From the NCBI RefSeq assembly GCF_003605645.1, contig NZ_QVMU01000001.1, forward strand, positions 124,001 through 188,000: a DNA stretch of 64,000 nucleotides, in the 5' to 3' direction. Source of the stretch: Vibrio sinensis (GTDB lineage: Bacteria > Pseudomonadota > Gammaproteobacteria > Enterobacterales > Vibrionaceae). A model generated the notes under the pieces. The model saw nothing but the letters and a program-made list of their open reading frames with translations. It ran no database searches and was not told the origin of the DNA. The position numbers and the translations under genes are program-made. Of this stretch, positions 1-8,797 are shown piece by piece; within the stretch, counting starts at the first letter, position 1; each line of letters begins with the position of its first letter.

Positions 1-1
1 T

Positions 2-148
2 CATTTGGCTCAGCAACGTGCGCAAATGGTAAAAGCGTATTTGGTTGATGTGGTAAAAGTCGATGCTTCACGCGTGTTCTTACTCGATAGTCGATTTGAT
101 ATTGAGCAAGACACCAGCAGCGTACTGCTTTCACTAGAAGCGAAGTAA
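2..148 (+). CDS. DUF748-type protein, C-terminal fragment (partial)
   Basis: An open frame runs in from the left edge and stops at TAA 146-148, giving about 48 C-terminal residues. The segment LAQQRAQMVKAYLV followed by VDASRVFLLDS resembles the closing segment of DUF748 (AsmA-like, cell-envelope) proteins, where an RA..VK.YL helix is followed by a short R-hydrophobic strand. The function of this family is poorly defined; it is usually envelope-associated. A hairpin terminator follows about 55 bp downstream, so this is the last gene of its unit. Family assignment rests on a short fragment and is moderate. Confidence 0.55.
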   Translation, partial: HLAQQRAQMVKAYLVDVVKVDASRVFLLDSRFDIEQDTSSVLLSLEAK

Positions 149-202
149 AGTCTTTCACTCGTTCTGCGGTTTACTCACGGTATTTAGAACGAGCTTTATT
201 GA

Positions 203-238
203 GCCATCGCGTTGTTGGTAATAACGCGGTGGCTTTTT
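203..238 (+). terminator. rho-independent terminator of the DUF748-type gene
   Basis: GCCATCGCGTT (203-213) pairs with AACGCGGTGGC (223-233) as an 11-bp stem with one G-U pair, closed by a 9-nt loop and followed by TTTTT. Its position just after the stop codon fits a transcription terminator. Confidence 0.8.
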
Positions 239-278
239 ATTGGGGCTTAAAATTGGTATTTCACACGGGTATGCTTTG

Positions 279-302
279 TTGGTGTTGGTGTTGGTGTTGG
301 TG
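279..302. repeat. hexanucleotide tandem repeat (TTGGTG)x4
   Basis: Four perfect head-to-tail copies of TTGGTG. It is non-coding and lies between the terminator of the upstream gene and the promoter region of the hydroxyacid dehydrogenase operon. Confidence 0.9.
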
Positions 303-658
303 CTAGCAGCGAGCACTTAGCCACAGAATGCTTCACTAACCATTATTCATGTAAGCAACAGCTATTCTTATGAGTGGTAGTTTTTCCTATAAGTGATGAT
401 TATTTATAAATTATCAATTAATTATCAATTCTCTCGATGCACTCGCCATGCTTTATAAATAACACCTTAGGTTGCATTTTTTTAAATTAAATAAGATATA
501 TTTATAACGCAAATCGATAGAAAATAAAGCCATTAACTATCAGTAGCTTAATGGTGTTGCTATTTTTTATTCAGGTGATCTAATACACAAATAAATAAAC
601 TTTAAATGACGTTTATTGGGAATACGAATTCTATCACAATATTAATAACTCTATTTTG
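303..658. other. intergenic region without a gene
   Basis: AT-rich sequence upstream of the first catabolic operon. I see no ORF with a ribosome binding site and no strong hairpin. The only clear elements in the whole 149-698 gap are the terminator, the TTGGTG repeat and the operator at 659-673. Confidence 0.6.
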
Positions 659-673
659 TAACACTTGGTGATA
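659..673. promoter_or_regulatory. predicted ROK-repressor operator upstream of catabolic operon 1
   Basis: TAACACTTGGTGATA is an imperfect dyad (TAACAC-N3-GTGATA) ending 25 bp before the ATG at 699. It sits in a longer shared block, TTTTGTAACACT(T/A)GGTG, followed by TATAAAA. The same block recurs at 8449-8463 ahead of the second operon. The overlapping TATAAA could be a -10 box, so binding would block transcription. Assignment to the ROK protein encoded between the two operons is inference. Confidence 0.6.
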
Positions 674-698
674 TAAAATGCACTGACGGAGTTTTAGT

Positions 699-1736
699 AT
701 GGAAAAGGCGTTATTAACATGTAAGCTGGATCAAGAGGCAGTCAATAAACTTAAGACAATTTTTGATGTGACTGTTGCAGGTGCGGCGTTGTCAGGAGAC
801 GATGAACTTCCTGAAGCCCAACTTGAACAATTAGTGACCTTACATCAACCACATGTGCTGATTGTCGATTCTTCTCCCACGACAAAAGCGGTGCTGGCTG
901 CATCCACCGCGCTAAAGTTAGTGATATGTGCACGAGGTACACCAAACAACGTCGATGTTGAATATTGCAAAGCACACAATATTGATGTGTGTAATACACC
1001 ATCAAGAAACGCCAATGCCGTTGCTGAATTTACGTTGGGGTTAATATTGGGAATTACCCGCAGTATTCCACAATCTATGGCGGCCATTACCTCAAGAGAA
1101 ATCACCCTTCCCGAATCGGAACTATCGTTCAACACTAAAGATGTGACTTGGCAACATACGAGTTTGCCGTTTATCCCTTATGAAAAATATAAAGCGTTTG
1201 AGCTTGCAGAAGCGACGCTTGGTCTTATCGGGCTTGGCGCGATAGGTTTAGCTGTGGCTGAAAAAGCCAAAGCGTTATCTATGAATGTCAAAGTTTATGA
1301 CCCTTATGTTGACCCTTCAAAAGTTCGCGACATGGGCTTAGAGTTAGTGGAGTTTGATGAGCTGATTGCCACTTCGGATGTGATCAGTATTCATGCCAAA
1401 GAAACCGATGCGACCCAAAATATGATTAACGCAGATGTGTTTAGCGCAATGAAACCAAGCGCTTATTTTATCAACACGGCGCGTGCATCATTGGTTAATT
1501 ATGATGATTTACTCAAGGCATTAACATCGCGAACCATTGAAGGTGCGGCGGTTGATGTTTTTCCTATCGAGCCACTTGGTCATGAAAATGCTTTGATTGA
1601 TTTACCCAATCTGATTTTGACGCCGCACATAGGTGGAGCCAGTAGGAATGTCGTGTCTCATCATACTCGGATGGTGATGGTATCCATAGATCAGTATTTA
1701 CGAGGATTACCTAAACAGTATTCATGCATACGTTAA
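699..1736 (+). CDS. D-isomer-specific 2-hydroxyacid dehydrogenase
   Basis: 345 aa, the usual length for NAD-dependent D-2-hydroxyacid dehydrogenases (SerA/GyaR/phosphonate-dehydrogenase superfamily). The dinucleotide-binding motif GLGAIG is at residues 178-183, and Asp 201 in VYDPY should select NAD. The catalytic set is Arg 262 (NTARAS), Glu 291 (VFPIEP) and His 310 (TPHIGG). It would interconvert a 2-keto acid and a D-2-hydroxy acid in the cytoplasm; the substrate cannot be read from sequence. It is the first gene of a five-gene operon with a carrier, an FGGY kinase, an alcohol dehydrogenase and an aldolase. The ATG follows the weak SD-like sequence CGGAG. Its role in a DHAP-shunt-like pathway is unclear; it may handle an oxidised side product. 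Confidence 0.85.
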   Translation: MEKALLTCKLDQEAVNKLKTIFDVTVAGAALSGDDELPEAQLEQLVTLHQPHVLIVDSSPTTKAVLAASTALKLVICARGTPNNVDVEYCKAHNIDVCNTPSRNANAVAEFTLGLILGITRSIPQSMAAITSREITLPESELSFNTKDVTWQHTSLPFIPYEKYKAFELAEATLGLIGLGAIGLAVAEKAKALSMNVKVYDPYVDPSKVRDMGLELVEFDELIATSDVISIHAKETDATQNMINADVFSAMKPSAYFINTARASLVNYDDLLKALTSRTIEGAAVDVFPIEPLGHENALIDLPNLILTPHIGGASRNVVSHHTRMVMVSIDQYLRGLPKQYSCIR

Positions 1737-1757
1737 ATTATGTCTGAGATATCAATT

Positions 1758-3086
1758 ATGAAAAATAAGCCAAACTTTTGGGGATTGTCACCCATAATTA
1801 TTTTCCTAGTGCTGATCACCGTTTGTGGTTTTATTACTGGTGGATTTACTTCCATGCCTCTGTTGGTTGCTTTTATGTTGGCCACCATATGTGCATTGGC
1901 AATGAACCCAAAAGACGAGAAGTTGTCACTATCTGAAAAATTGGATATTTTCTGCCGAGAGAGTGGGGACGCGACCATTGTTCTCATGGTTATTGTTTTT
2001 CTATTGGCTGGTGCGTTTTATTCTATTGTTGGCAGTATTGGTGCAGTGGAATCAACGGTTAACTTTGGCCTTTCTTTGATATCTTCAGACTATTTGCTAG
2101 TTGGCTTGTTTCTTATTGCTTGCTTTATTTCGTTTTCGATCGGTACCTCAATGGGGACGATTGTCGCGTTAGCGCCTATCGCGATTGAAATAGCGGATCA
2201 ATCCGGTGTGTCGAGGGAGCTGGCATTAGGCACTTTAATCGGTGGTGGGCTATTTGGCGATAACTTATCGTTTATTTCCGACACCACTATCGCCGCAGTG
2301 CGAACTCAAAGTGTCGAAATGCGGGATAAGTTTAAATTTAATCTATTGATTGTCTTGCCCGCCGTGATTATTACTTGCGTTGTGGTCACTCTGATGTCGA
2401 TGCAGGTTAATAAGGCCATCATCGAGGGCGGTGAATTTGATTTGCTTCTTTTGTTGCCTTATCTGACGGTTATCGTCTCTGCATTGCTTGGCATTAATGT
2501 CATTGCAGTTTTGTGTATCGGTATATTTGTTGGTTGCTTAATAGGGCTTTTAAACAATTCATTCACTTTGGTTGAGATGTTCACCAAATTGCAGCAAGGC
2601 ATGGGGTGGATGCAAGACTTGGCGATTATCGCATTAATTGTAGGTGGTATTGTTGGGCTAATGAATCGATATGGCGGTATTCAATGGCTGCTTGAATCTA
2701 TTTCGAATCGAATTAAGTCTAAACGTGGCGCTGAATACGGAATTGCATTTTTAGTGAGTACCTTGGATGTTGCCACTACTAACAATACCATAGCTATCGT
2801 TACCGCTGGTCCAATTGCGAAAAAACTCGGTAATCAGTTTGACCTTGATCCTCGCAGGATTGCCTCATTACTGGATATTTTCGCCGCTGGTTTTCAAGGA
2901 TTAATTCCTTATGGAGGCCAGTACCTCGCGGTGGCTGGATTAGCGGCAATATCGCCTATCGCTATTGTGCCTTATGCTTTTTATCCCATGTTGATTCTTG
3001 TTATGGGATTAATATCCATTGCATTTGGTTTTCCTAAATTTCCAATAAAACAAACGGAATCAAAACAAGCAATATTGAATCAATGA
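1758..3086 (+). CDS. NhaC-family carrier (first of two paralogues)
   Basis: An integral inner-membrane protein of about 442 aa with some 10-12 hydrophobic segments, recognisable as NhaC/ArsB-IT superfamily. Diagnostic stretches are GTSMGT near residue 135, GDNLSFISDTTIAA and the TLDVATTNNT segment. The reading frame is open from 1740, but I chose ATG 1758: it has a GAGAT sequence at SD distance, and from there the protein aligns with the paralogue at 8798 (MKNKPNFWGL versus MTKQSNFVGL). Although the family is named for Na+/H+ antiport, some members are believed to carry organic solutes; MetT, a predicted methionine transporter, is of this type. Being inside a catabolic operon, it probably imports the substrate with Na+ or H+. 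Confidence 0.8.
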   Translation: MKNKPNFWGLSPIIIFLVLITVCGFITGGFTSMPLLVAFMLATICALAMNPKDEKLSLSEKLDIFCRESGDATIVLMVIVFLLAGAFYSIVGSIGAVESTVNFGLSLISSDYLLVGLFLIACFISFSIGTSMGTIVALAPIAIEIADQSGVSRELALGTLIGGGLFGDNLSFISDTTIAAVRTQSVEMRDKFKFNLLIVLPAVIITCVVVTLMSMQVNKAIIEGGEFDLLLLLPYLTVIVSALLGINVIAVLCIGIFVGCLIGLLNNSFTLVEMFTKLQQGMGWMQDLAIIALIVGGIVGLMNRYGGIQWLLESISNRIKSKRGAEYGIAFLVSTLDVATTNNTIAIVTAGPIAKKLGNQFDLDPRRIASLLDIFAAGFQGLIPYGGQYLAVAGLAAISPIAIVPYAFYPMLILVMGLISIAFGFPKFPIKQTESKQAILNQ

Positions 3087-3160
3087 TAACTAATTGGCAG
3101 TGATGTATCGGAAAATTCGTTGAGATAGTGTGAGTTTTTTATTTTTAGAAGGTTTATCGG

Positions 3161-4696
3161 ATGGAAAATTCAATTTTTCTAGGATTGGATGTTGGTACGA
3201 CGAATATTAAAGCAATATTGGTCGATAGTCATGGTAACGAAGTGGCTAAAGCAGAAGTTAGGAATCCGCCTACCATTACTGAGGATGGCTATTCTGAGAC
3301 TGATATGCATGGGTTATTTGAACGTTGTTGTACGGTGATAAAAACCGTTTTATCAGAGCAAAATAGTGCGTGCTTGGCTGCAATGTCAGTCTCTGGGCAA
3401 GGTGAGGGGTTATGGGCTCTTGATGAGTACAATCAACCGATTGGACCTGCAATATTGTGGAATGATGGCCGAGCATCAAGAACGGCTTCTCAATGGCTAA
3501 ACCATGAGGGTGTTAAGCAAATCTATCAACACACTACTGGCAGTGTGCCATTTAGTGGTGCTACATCTGTGTTGCTGGCATGGTTTAAAAAGCATGAGCG
3601 CAACACTTATGATCGCATTAAGACGGTGTTTTGGTGTAAAGATTGGATTCGATACTGTTTGACGGGGGCTTTTAGCAGCGATCCGAGCGATGCTTCCACG
3701 TCCATGTTGTCTCTCGAAACTAAAGGTTGGGCGCATGACTTGTTGGCTGCACTTGATATCGAGGAAGTGAAACAAGCTCTGCCTGCTTTAAGACCGAGCA
3801 ATGATATTGCCGGCTATGTGCAGTCGACAGTGGCTCAAATGACGGGCCTACCAGAGGGGCTACCGGTTGCAACTGGGGCTCTCGATATTGTCGCGACCGC
3901 ATTTGGAATGGGGGCCCATCAACAAGGGGATACATGCGTTATCCTTGGAACGACCTGTTGTTGTGAATCTTTGTATCAAGCACCCAAATATGACTCAAAT
4001 ACGTCAGGCGGTTGGGAGTGCTTTGAACCATCAAGTCTCGTTGTTAATGTGAACGCAGCAATGGCTGGTACGCCAAATCTTGATTGGGCAATTGGCTCTT
4101 TGCTAACGGAGAGCGAGCGTCAAAGAAGCGATGTATTTGAGTTTATAGAAGCCAATATTAAAGCACTTGACCCTGTTTCTAGGGGCGTCATTTTCCATCC
4201 TTATATTGCGGAGGCGGGCGAACGGGCTCCGTTTAATAATCCCGGTGCCAAAGCGCAGTTTTTCGGCATTGATACCAAAACAACCCGTTGGGATATGCTT
4301 AAGTCGGTATATGAGGGGGTGGCGTTCTCGATTCGAGATTGTATTGGCGAGGGAACAGGAAGAATACTGTTAGCGGGTGGTGGTGCCAAGTCCGAAATAT
4401 GGCCGCAAATTATTGCGGATTGTACTGGTCGAAGTGTTGTGATTGCCAAACAAAGTGAGGCTTGTTCAAACGGATCAATCATGTATGCATTTATGGCCGT
4501 GAATCCAGAATGTCCCGCAGAGCAAGTCATCGCGAAATTTAATGGCGAGCAACGAGCTTTCACGCCTAATAAGCACAATACCGATATATATGAAGCGTAT
4601 TTCGAGGTTTATAAAGAAATAAGAACCCAGCTAGATGGAATTTGGAAGATTCATGATGGTTTAAAAAATCAGAGGACAAAACATGAAAGACTTTAA
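3161..4696 (+). CDS. FGGY-family carbohydrate kinase
   Basis: 511 aa, a full-length FGGY sugar kinase. The N-terminal phosphate loop is DVGTTNIK (residues 10-17), followed by the substrate-site motif SGQGEGLW (78-85), ILWNDGRA near 98-105, and the catalytic base Asp 242 in GALDIVATAFG. A second ATPase-fold domain includes LGTTCCCES and, near the C-terminus, LLAGGGAKS. The GQGEGLW motif resembles L-xylulose/3-keto-gulonate and related ketose kinases more than glycerol kinase. It should phosphorylate a ketose or polyol that the aldolase at 5861 can cleave. Its 3' end overlaps the next gene by 14 bp, implying translational coupling. The exact substrate is unknown. Confidence 0.85.
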   Translation: MENSIFLGLDVGTTNIKAILVDSHGNEVAKAEVRNPPTITEDGYSETDMHGLFERCCTVIKTVLSEQNSACLAAMSVSGQGEGLWALDEYNQPIGPAILWNDGRASRTASQWLNHEGVKQIYQHTTGSVPFSGATSVLLAWFKKHERNTYDRIKTVFWCKDWIRYCLTGAFSSDPSDASTSMLSLETKGWAHDLLAALDIEEVKQALPALRPSNDIAGYVQSTVAQMTGLPEGLPVATGALDIVATAFGMGAHQQGDTCVILGTTCCCESLYQAPKYDSNTSGGWECFEPSSLVVNVNAAMAGTPNLDWAIGSLLTESERQRSDVFEFIEANIKALDPVSRGVIFHPYIAEAGERAPFNNPGAKAQFFGIDTKTTRWDMLKSVYEGVAFSIRDCIGEGTGRILLAGGGAKSEIWPQIIADCTGRSVVIAKQSEACSNGSIMYAFMAVNPECPAEQVIAKFNGEQRAFTPNKHNTDIYEAYFEVYKEIRTQLDGIWKIHDGLKNQRTKHERL

Positions 4697-5858
4697 TTAT
4701 TGTAACCCAACTAAAATTGTATTTGGTAAAGAGTCTTTGGATGAGTTACCCCTATTACTAGAGGGTTATAACAACATTCTTTTGGTTTGTGACAAAGGCG
4801 CCTGCCAAGCGAATGATTTGGTGAATAAAATCGAAAGCCTGCTTCCGGAAAAACAGTTATTTATCGTCGATTCGATAAGTCCAAACCCGGATGTCGCAGA
4901 TTGTGAAACTATTATTGAATCAGTGAAAAGTGCCGAGATTGATTTTATATTGGCGGTTGGTGGTGGATCCATCATTGATGCGTCTAAATTCATCGGTAGC
5001 GCATTAAGCTCGCCAGTTGAGCGTTATTGGGACTTGATGGTTGATAATAGTCTAATTACCAGTGTGTTGCCGATTGGTGTCATTTGTACATTGCCTGCAA
5101 CAGGCTCTGAAGCGAACCCGAACATGGTGATTACCAATAACGATATTCAGAGTAAGGTCGCGGCAGACAGTGAACTGCTGTTCCCTCGATTTGCGATTAT
5201 GAACCCGATGTACACGCTGACATTGCCGCAAAAGCAAACGGCTTATGGTGTCGTTGATGCCTTTGTTCATGTACTAGAACAGTATTTGACGACGGTAGAA
5301 TATGCGCCACTGCAAGATCGGCAATCAGAAGCTGTAATGAGTACGTTATTAGAGTGCGGACCTCACTTACTCAATAATCCAAACGATTATGAACTACGAG
5401 CAACGATAATGTGGGCTGCACAAGCGGCTCATAACGGACTTATCGCATGTGGCGTAGCTCAAGATTGGGCAACGCATCGGATTGGGCATGCTCTCACGGC
5501 ACTTTATAACATTCCTCACGCTCCGACATTGGCGATCGTGTTACCTGAGTTGCTGGCTTATACCAAAGCAGATAAGCACGATAAAATCCTCCAATTGGGA
5601 GAACGTGTATTCCAGCTGCGATGCGGCGCTCAAGATGATCCTAATACCGTGGTTAATGAAGTGATTAGGCTTATTAGCGGCTTCTTCAAAGAAATGGGGG
5701 TCAATGACAATATTTTTGAGTTTATTGATCCTAACGAATCAGAAACAGTGGTTGATTGCGTCGTTGCTCAATTTAACGGTCAAACATTGGGCGAAAGGAA
5801 AAAACTAGATCAAAACTGCATTAAACAAATTATGGCTAACGTATTAATAAGAGATTAA
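4683..5858 (+). CDS. iron-containing (YqhD-like) alcohol dehydrogenase
   Basis: 391 aa, a group III metal-dependent alcohol dehydrogenase. The nucleotide-binding motif GGGSIIDASKF starts at residue 93. Predicted metal ligands are Asp 192, His 196, His 265 and His 279, with the same spacing as in E. coli YqhD. The sequence around ATHRIGHALTALYNIPHAPT is characteristic of the YqhD/butanol dehydrogenase subgroup, which reduces short aldehydes with NAD(P)H. Placed directly upstream of a class II aldolase, it would reduce the aldehyde released by aldol cleavage, such as (methylthio)acetaldehyde, acetaldehyde or lactaldehyde. It overlaps the kinase gene by 14 bp and is followed 2 bp later by the aldolase. 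Confidence 0.88.
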   Translation: MKDFNYCNPTKIVFGKESLDELPLLLEGYNNILLVCDKGACQANDLVNKIESLLPEKQLFIVDSISPNPDVADCETIIESVKSAEIDFILAVGGGSIIDASKFIGSALSSPVERYWDLMVDNSLITSVLPIGVICTLPATGSEANPNMVITNNDIQSKVAADSELLFPRFAIMNPMYTLTLPQKQTAYGVVDAFVHVLEQYLTTVEYAPLQDRQSEAVMSTLLECGPHLLNNPNDYELRATIMWAAQAAHNGLIACGVAQDWATHRIGHALTALYNIPHAPTLAIVLPELLAYTKADKHDKILQLGERVFQLRCGAQDDPNTVVNEVIRLISGFFKEMGVNDNIFEFIDPNESETVVDCVVAQFNGQTLGERKKLDQNCIKQIMANVLIRD

Positions 5859-5860
5859 TT

Positions 5861-6490
5861 ATGAACTATCAAGCTTGCAAAACAGAACGTGAAGAACTTG
5901 CATACTTTATGCGCCGCCTATACAAGAATCAATTAACGACCTGTTCTGGTGGTAATTTAAGTGTTCGTTTAGATGAAGAACATGTATTAATTACCCCATC
6001 GAGTTTAGATAAAGGAGTGATTGAGGCCGGGGAAATTGGCTTAGTGACTATCGATGGGACTAACTTAACGCCACATTTAAAATCCAGTATTGAAACAGGG
6101 ATGCATTTGGAGATTTATCGTCAACGTCCGGATGTCAAAGCCATCGTGCATGCGCATCCAGTGATGGCTTCCACGTTTACAGCAGTAGAACAGAAAATCA
6201 ATACCGCGCTGACGGCAGAGTCTTATCTGGTTCTTGGAAAAGTGTGTTATGCCCCATACGCTTTGATGGGCTCGGTAGAGCTATCAAAAATTGTTGGTAA
6301 CGCCGTGAAAGAAGCCAATGTGGTGGTGATGAAAAACCATGGCATCACCACCGTTGGTGCAAACTTGTTGTCAGCTTATGACCGAATGGAGTTGTTGGAA
6401 GCCTCGGCTAAAATGACGATCAATGCTGCGATTTTAGGCGGCGTTAGTCAATTAACCAGTGAACAACAACTTGAATTAGATAACTGGTAA
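5861..6490 (+). CDS. class II aldolase (L-fuculose-1-phosphate aldolase type)
   Basis: 209 aa, the length of FucA/AraD-family proteins. Predicted zinc ligands are His 97, His 99 (IVHAHP) and His 160 (MKNHGI), and the catalytic acid/base is Glu 78 (SSIETG). The phosphate-binding segment SGGNLSVR is at 29-36. Such enzymes split a ketose 1-phosphate into dihydroxyacetone phosphate and an aldehyde. In the DHAP shunt, an aldolase of this type (Ald2/DrdA) acts on methylthioribulose 1-phosphate or 5-deoxyribulose 1-phosphate after MtnK and MtnA. Both of those enzymes are encoded in the second operon, which carries the same predicted operator. L-fuculose-like substrates remain possible. Confidence 0.85.
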   Translation: MNYQACKTEREELAYFMRRLYKNQLTTCSGGNLSVRLDEEHVLITPSSLDKGVIEAGEIGLVTIDGTNLTPHLKSSIETGMHLEIYRQRPDVKAIVHAHPVMASTFTAVEQKINTALTAESYLVLGKVCYAPYALMGSVELSKIVGNAVKEANVVVMKNHGITTVGANLLSAYDRMELLEASAKMTINAAILGGVSQLTSEQQLELDNW

Positions 6491-6500
6491 TCATCTCATT

Positions 6501-6534
6501 TCTCATGCTATCTCATTATGTAGATAGCATGAGA
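6501..6534. terminator. 13-bp hairpin between convergent genes
   Basis: TCTCATGCTATCT (6501-6513) pairs perfectly with AGATAGCATGAGA (6522-6534) around an 8-nt loop, just after the aldolase stop. The T-tract is poor (TTCTTA), so it may terminate or stabilise the operon 1 transcript rather than being a classic intrinsic terminator. Confidence 0.55.
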
Positions 6535-6653
6535 TTCTTAACGAATATCCCCAAGTCATTATTAAGTCATTGTTAGGGACATTATTAGATTATTGCTGTT
6601 GAGCTGAGTATCTTAGGCTGCCAAGTAAAATCGAATGAGTGACTGACTTTATG

Positions 6654-7889
6654 TTACTTAATCTTAACCCCATCATTGACATCAATTAAACGTCTAATCG
6701 TTTTTTCAAAAATCGGGTAAACAGAACCAACTTCTGACTCATAGTGTGCAGATAGGCTTAAGGTTAAGTTAGGCCAAGGCGTGCTAATGTGCTGAGTCGC
6801 GTCATTCCAACGTTTCATGACTTGCTCGCATATCCATGGGTTATGAATAAATGCCCCGGTTAGGATGATGTGATCGGAATAAAACATTCTTGATAAGTTA
6901 ACCAGAGCAACCACGATATAATTCAATGCGTTATCGATACACTCTAAATTTGATACATCACACTGCTCAATAAAGTGAGCAAATGCAATTTCATCCGCTG
7001 GTACATCACCTAAATGATGGCGAAGTTCTTCTAACAATGCCCATTGTGATGCTTCTGTTTCTAAACAACCAAAAGAACCACAATTGCATTGTTTAGCGGT
7101 AGGGCCAAGGTTAACAATATTATGCCCAATATGACCAAACTGTCGTTCAATATGGTGAAAGACTTTGCCATCAATACCTAACCCGTTGATAATCCGCCAT
7201 CCCCATGACAGCATCACAACACTCCCTTTAGAAAAGCGATCATCATTACGAATATGGTAATTTAAAACCGTGTCATGAATCGGTCGGACACTCACTTCAA
7301 CGCCATAACGGTCTTCATAGTGGGAAAAATCTAAATCACTAATATGTTCAAATCGAGCTGTTCGTCCCCAGAGCTTTTTCTTTTGATCAACCCAACCAGG
7401 CAACGAAAATACCATGCCACACAATGGGTAAGTGAGAGGTGTCGAATCGATTAGGCGACTGATATTGTCATCGAGAATTCGATTCATTCCCTCATTGGTT
7501 ATATCGTAGGGGATGGACAGACGATGTTCTGCTAATACCTCAGAGGTACTATTGATAAGACGTAATGTGAGTGTTCGGGAATGAATGGTAATGGTTAAAG
7601 CGACCAGTCGGTCTTTGTTCATGCTTAGGTAAGTAACAGGCCGACCTCGATTACCCTCTCCAGTCGCACTTTCCTTTGACACGAGGCCGACCTCGATCAA
7701 TTCGTCAATGTATTTGCTAATGGAGTTGGGTCTAATTTGAAGTTGTTTCTGTAAGGTTTTATGTGTGGTGCGATCACTAAGAATAAGAGTGTTAAAGATA
7801 GAAAATTTATCAACGTCACGTTTCTTTACCCTGCCAATTTTTGTCATCTCTTGTAGCAACCCAGTGGTTGTAATAATTGGACTATCCAT
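6654..7889 (-). CDS. ROK-family transcriptional repressor
   Basis: 411 aa. An N-terminal winged helix-turn-helix (about residues 25-75, including LQKQLQIRPNSISKYIDEL) is followed by a ROK/sugar-kinase-fold domain. The zinc motif is intact: His 256 with Cys 268, Cys 270 and Cys 275 (CNCGSFGCLE). The phosphate-loop segment is degenerate (SWGWRIING in place of a Gly-rich GTGIGGG), and the usual Asn-Asp pair is replaced by HD in IHDTVLNY. It is therefore probably a pure regulator with no kinase activity. It lies between the two catabolic operons, convergent with the first and divergent from the second, and is the natural candidate to bind the dyads at 659-673 and 8449-8463. Confidence 0.85.
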   Translation of the reverse strand: MDSPIITTTGLLQEMTKIGRVKKRDVDKFSIFNTLILSDRTTHKTLQKQLQIRPNSISKYIDELIEVGLVSKESATGEGNRGRPVTYLSMNKDRLVALTITIHSRTLTLRLINSTSEVLAEHRLSIPYDITNEGMNRILDDNISRLIDSTPLTYPLCGMVFSLPGWVDQKKKLWGRTARFEHISDLDFSHYEDRYGVEVSVRPIHDTVLNYHIRNDDRFSKGSVVMLSWGWRIINGLGIDGKVFHHIERQFGHIGHNIVNLGPTAKQCNCGSFGCLETEASQWALLEELRHHLGDVPADEIAFAHFIEQCDVSNLECIDNALNYIVVALVNLSRMFYSDHIILTGAFIHNPWICEQVMKRWNDATQHISTPWPNLTLSLSAHYESEVGSVYPIFEKTIRRLIDVNDGVKIK

Positions 7890-8448
7890 AACGTTTATCT
7901 ACCTTTAACTTTATATCTCTAATTGTCGCACTACGTGATTCTATACGGAGTTATTCAATCCGTACAGCGTTTCATTGATCCGAATTTAATGAGATGTATA
8001 TTATACATTTCATTGTTGTTGCAATAATTAAGTATACCCCACATCATAATAATCTTCTTAGCATTTTTTATTGTATCTATTGAAAATAATTGTATATCAG
8101 TGATTTATAGAGTTTATATATCGCTGTTATTTACGGTGATGAGTTTTATAGTCGTGAGTTTTTTATAGCATTGGTTATAAGTGGTTTTAATCTGTATTTT
8201 TATAAAATCAGATAACAATGCGGTGTAATGTATTTTTTGTTGCCATTTTATAATAATAATTCAGGTTTAGTTTGTTCTTATTGTTCACATCAATCACTCT
8301 CTTATTTCGTTATATGAAAGTACAGGGTTCTTAACACGAAGTTGAGGTTTTCTTGACTTTTTCTAGTGATCAAAAGCGCAAAAAATAAACTAAAAATAAT
8401 TATATTTTGGAATTAGAAGTCTGTCACGGCATGGATTGTTATGTTTTG
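7890..8448. other. long AT-rich intergenic region upstream of the ROK gene
   Basis: This is the left part of a 908-bp divergent intergenic region. It is strongly AT-rich and must hold the promoter of the ROK gene on the minus strand. I see no convincing ORF and no second copy of the operator here. Such a long AT-rich spacer is compatible with H-NS-type silencing, but nothing in it is specific. Confidence 0.5.
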
Positions 8449-8463
8449 TAACACTAGGTGTTA
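8449..8463. promoter_or_regulatory. predicted ROK-repressor operator upstream of catabolic operon 2
   Basis: TAACACTAGGTGTTA is a perfect dyad (TAACAC-N3-GTGTTA) within the block TTTTGTAACACTAGGTG followed by TTATAAAA. It matches the 659-673 site at 13 of 15 positions. It lies about 335 bp before the carrier gene at 8798, which implies either a long leader or a promoter serving the mini-ORF at 8486. Confidence 0.6.
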
Positions 8464-8485
8464 TAAAAGTGATTGAGAGGAGTGA

Positions 8486-8503
8486 ATGGCGATGTCTAGG
8501 TAG
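8486..8503 (+). other. possible five-codon leader ORF (MAMSR) with a good SD
   Basis: ATG GCG ATG TCT AGG TAG lies 22 bp after the operator and is preceded by GAGAGGAG at SD distance. The geometry (operator, about 25 bp, SD, ATG) copies that of operon 1. It may be a leader peptide or the eroded start of a lost gene. The rest of 8504-8797 is AT-rich and shows no other ORF or terminator that I can defend. Confidence 0.3.
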
Positions 8504-8797
8504 GTTTAAGGGCTATTCAAGGTTCAAATAATATGACGGTCTTAGTTATTTTTTGAACTTTATGCTCTTTGAACTTTATACTTTATGAACATTTAGTGTT
8601 GAAATACCTTACGTGCTCGCCTGTTGCATAAATACTGCTGTAATAGTTGTTATAATTTTAAATAATTCATTTAGGCATTATCGATTTAATGCTGAAGAAT
8701 ATTTTCTATTTGTTTTTATTATCTCTGCTTGAATAAGCGGGTTAGGTTAGTTGCGTCTACATAAAAAATTTAGTGACTATGAAACAAGGAATTTAAG

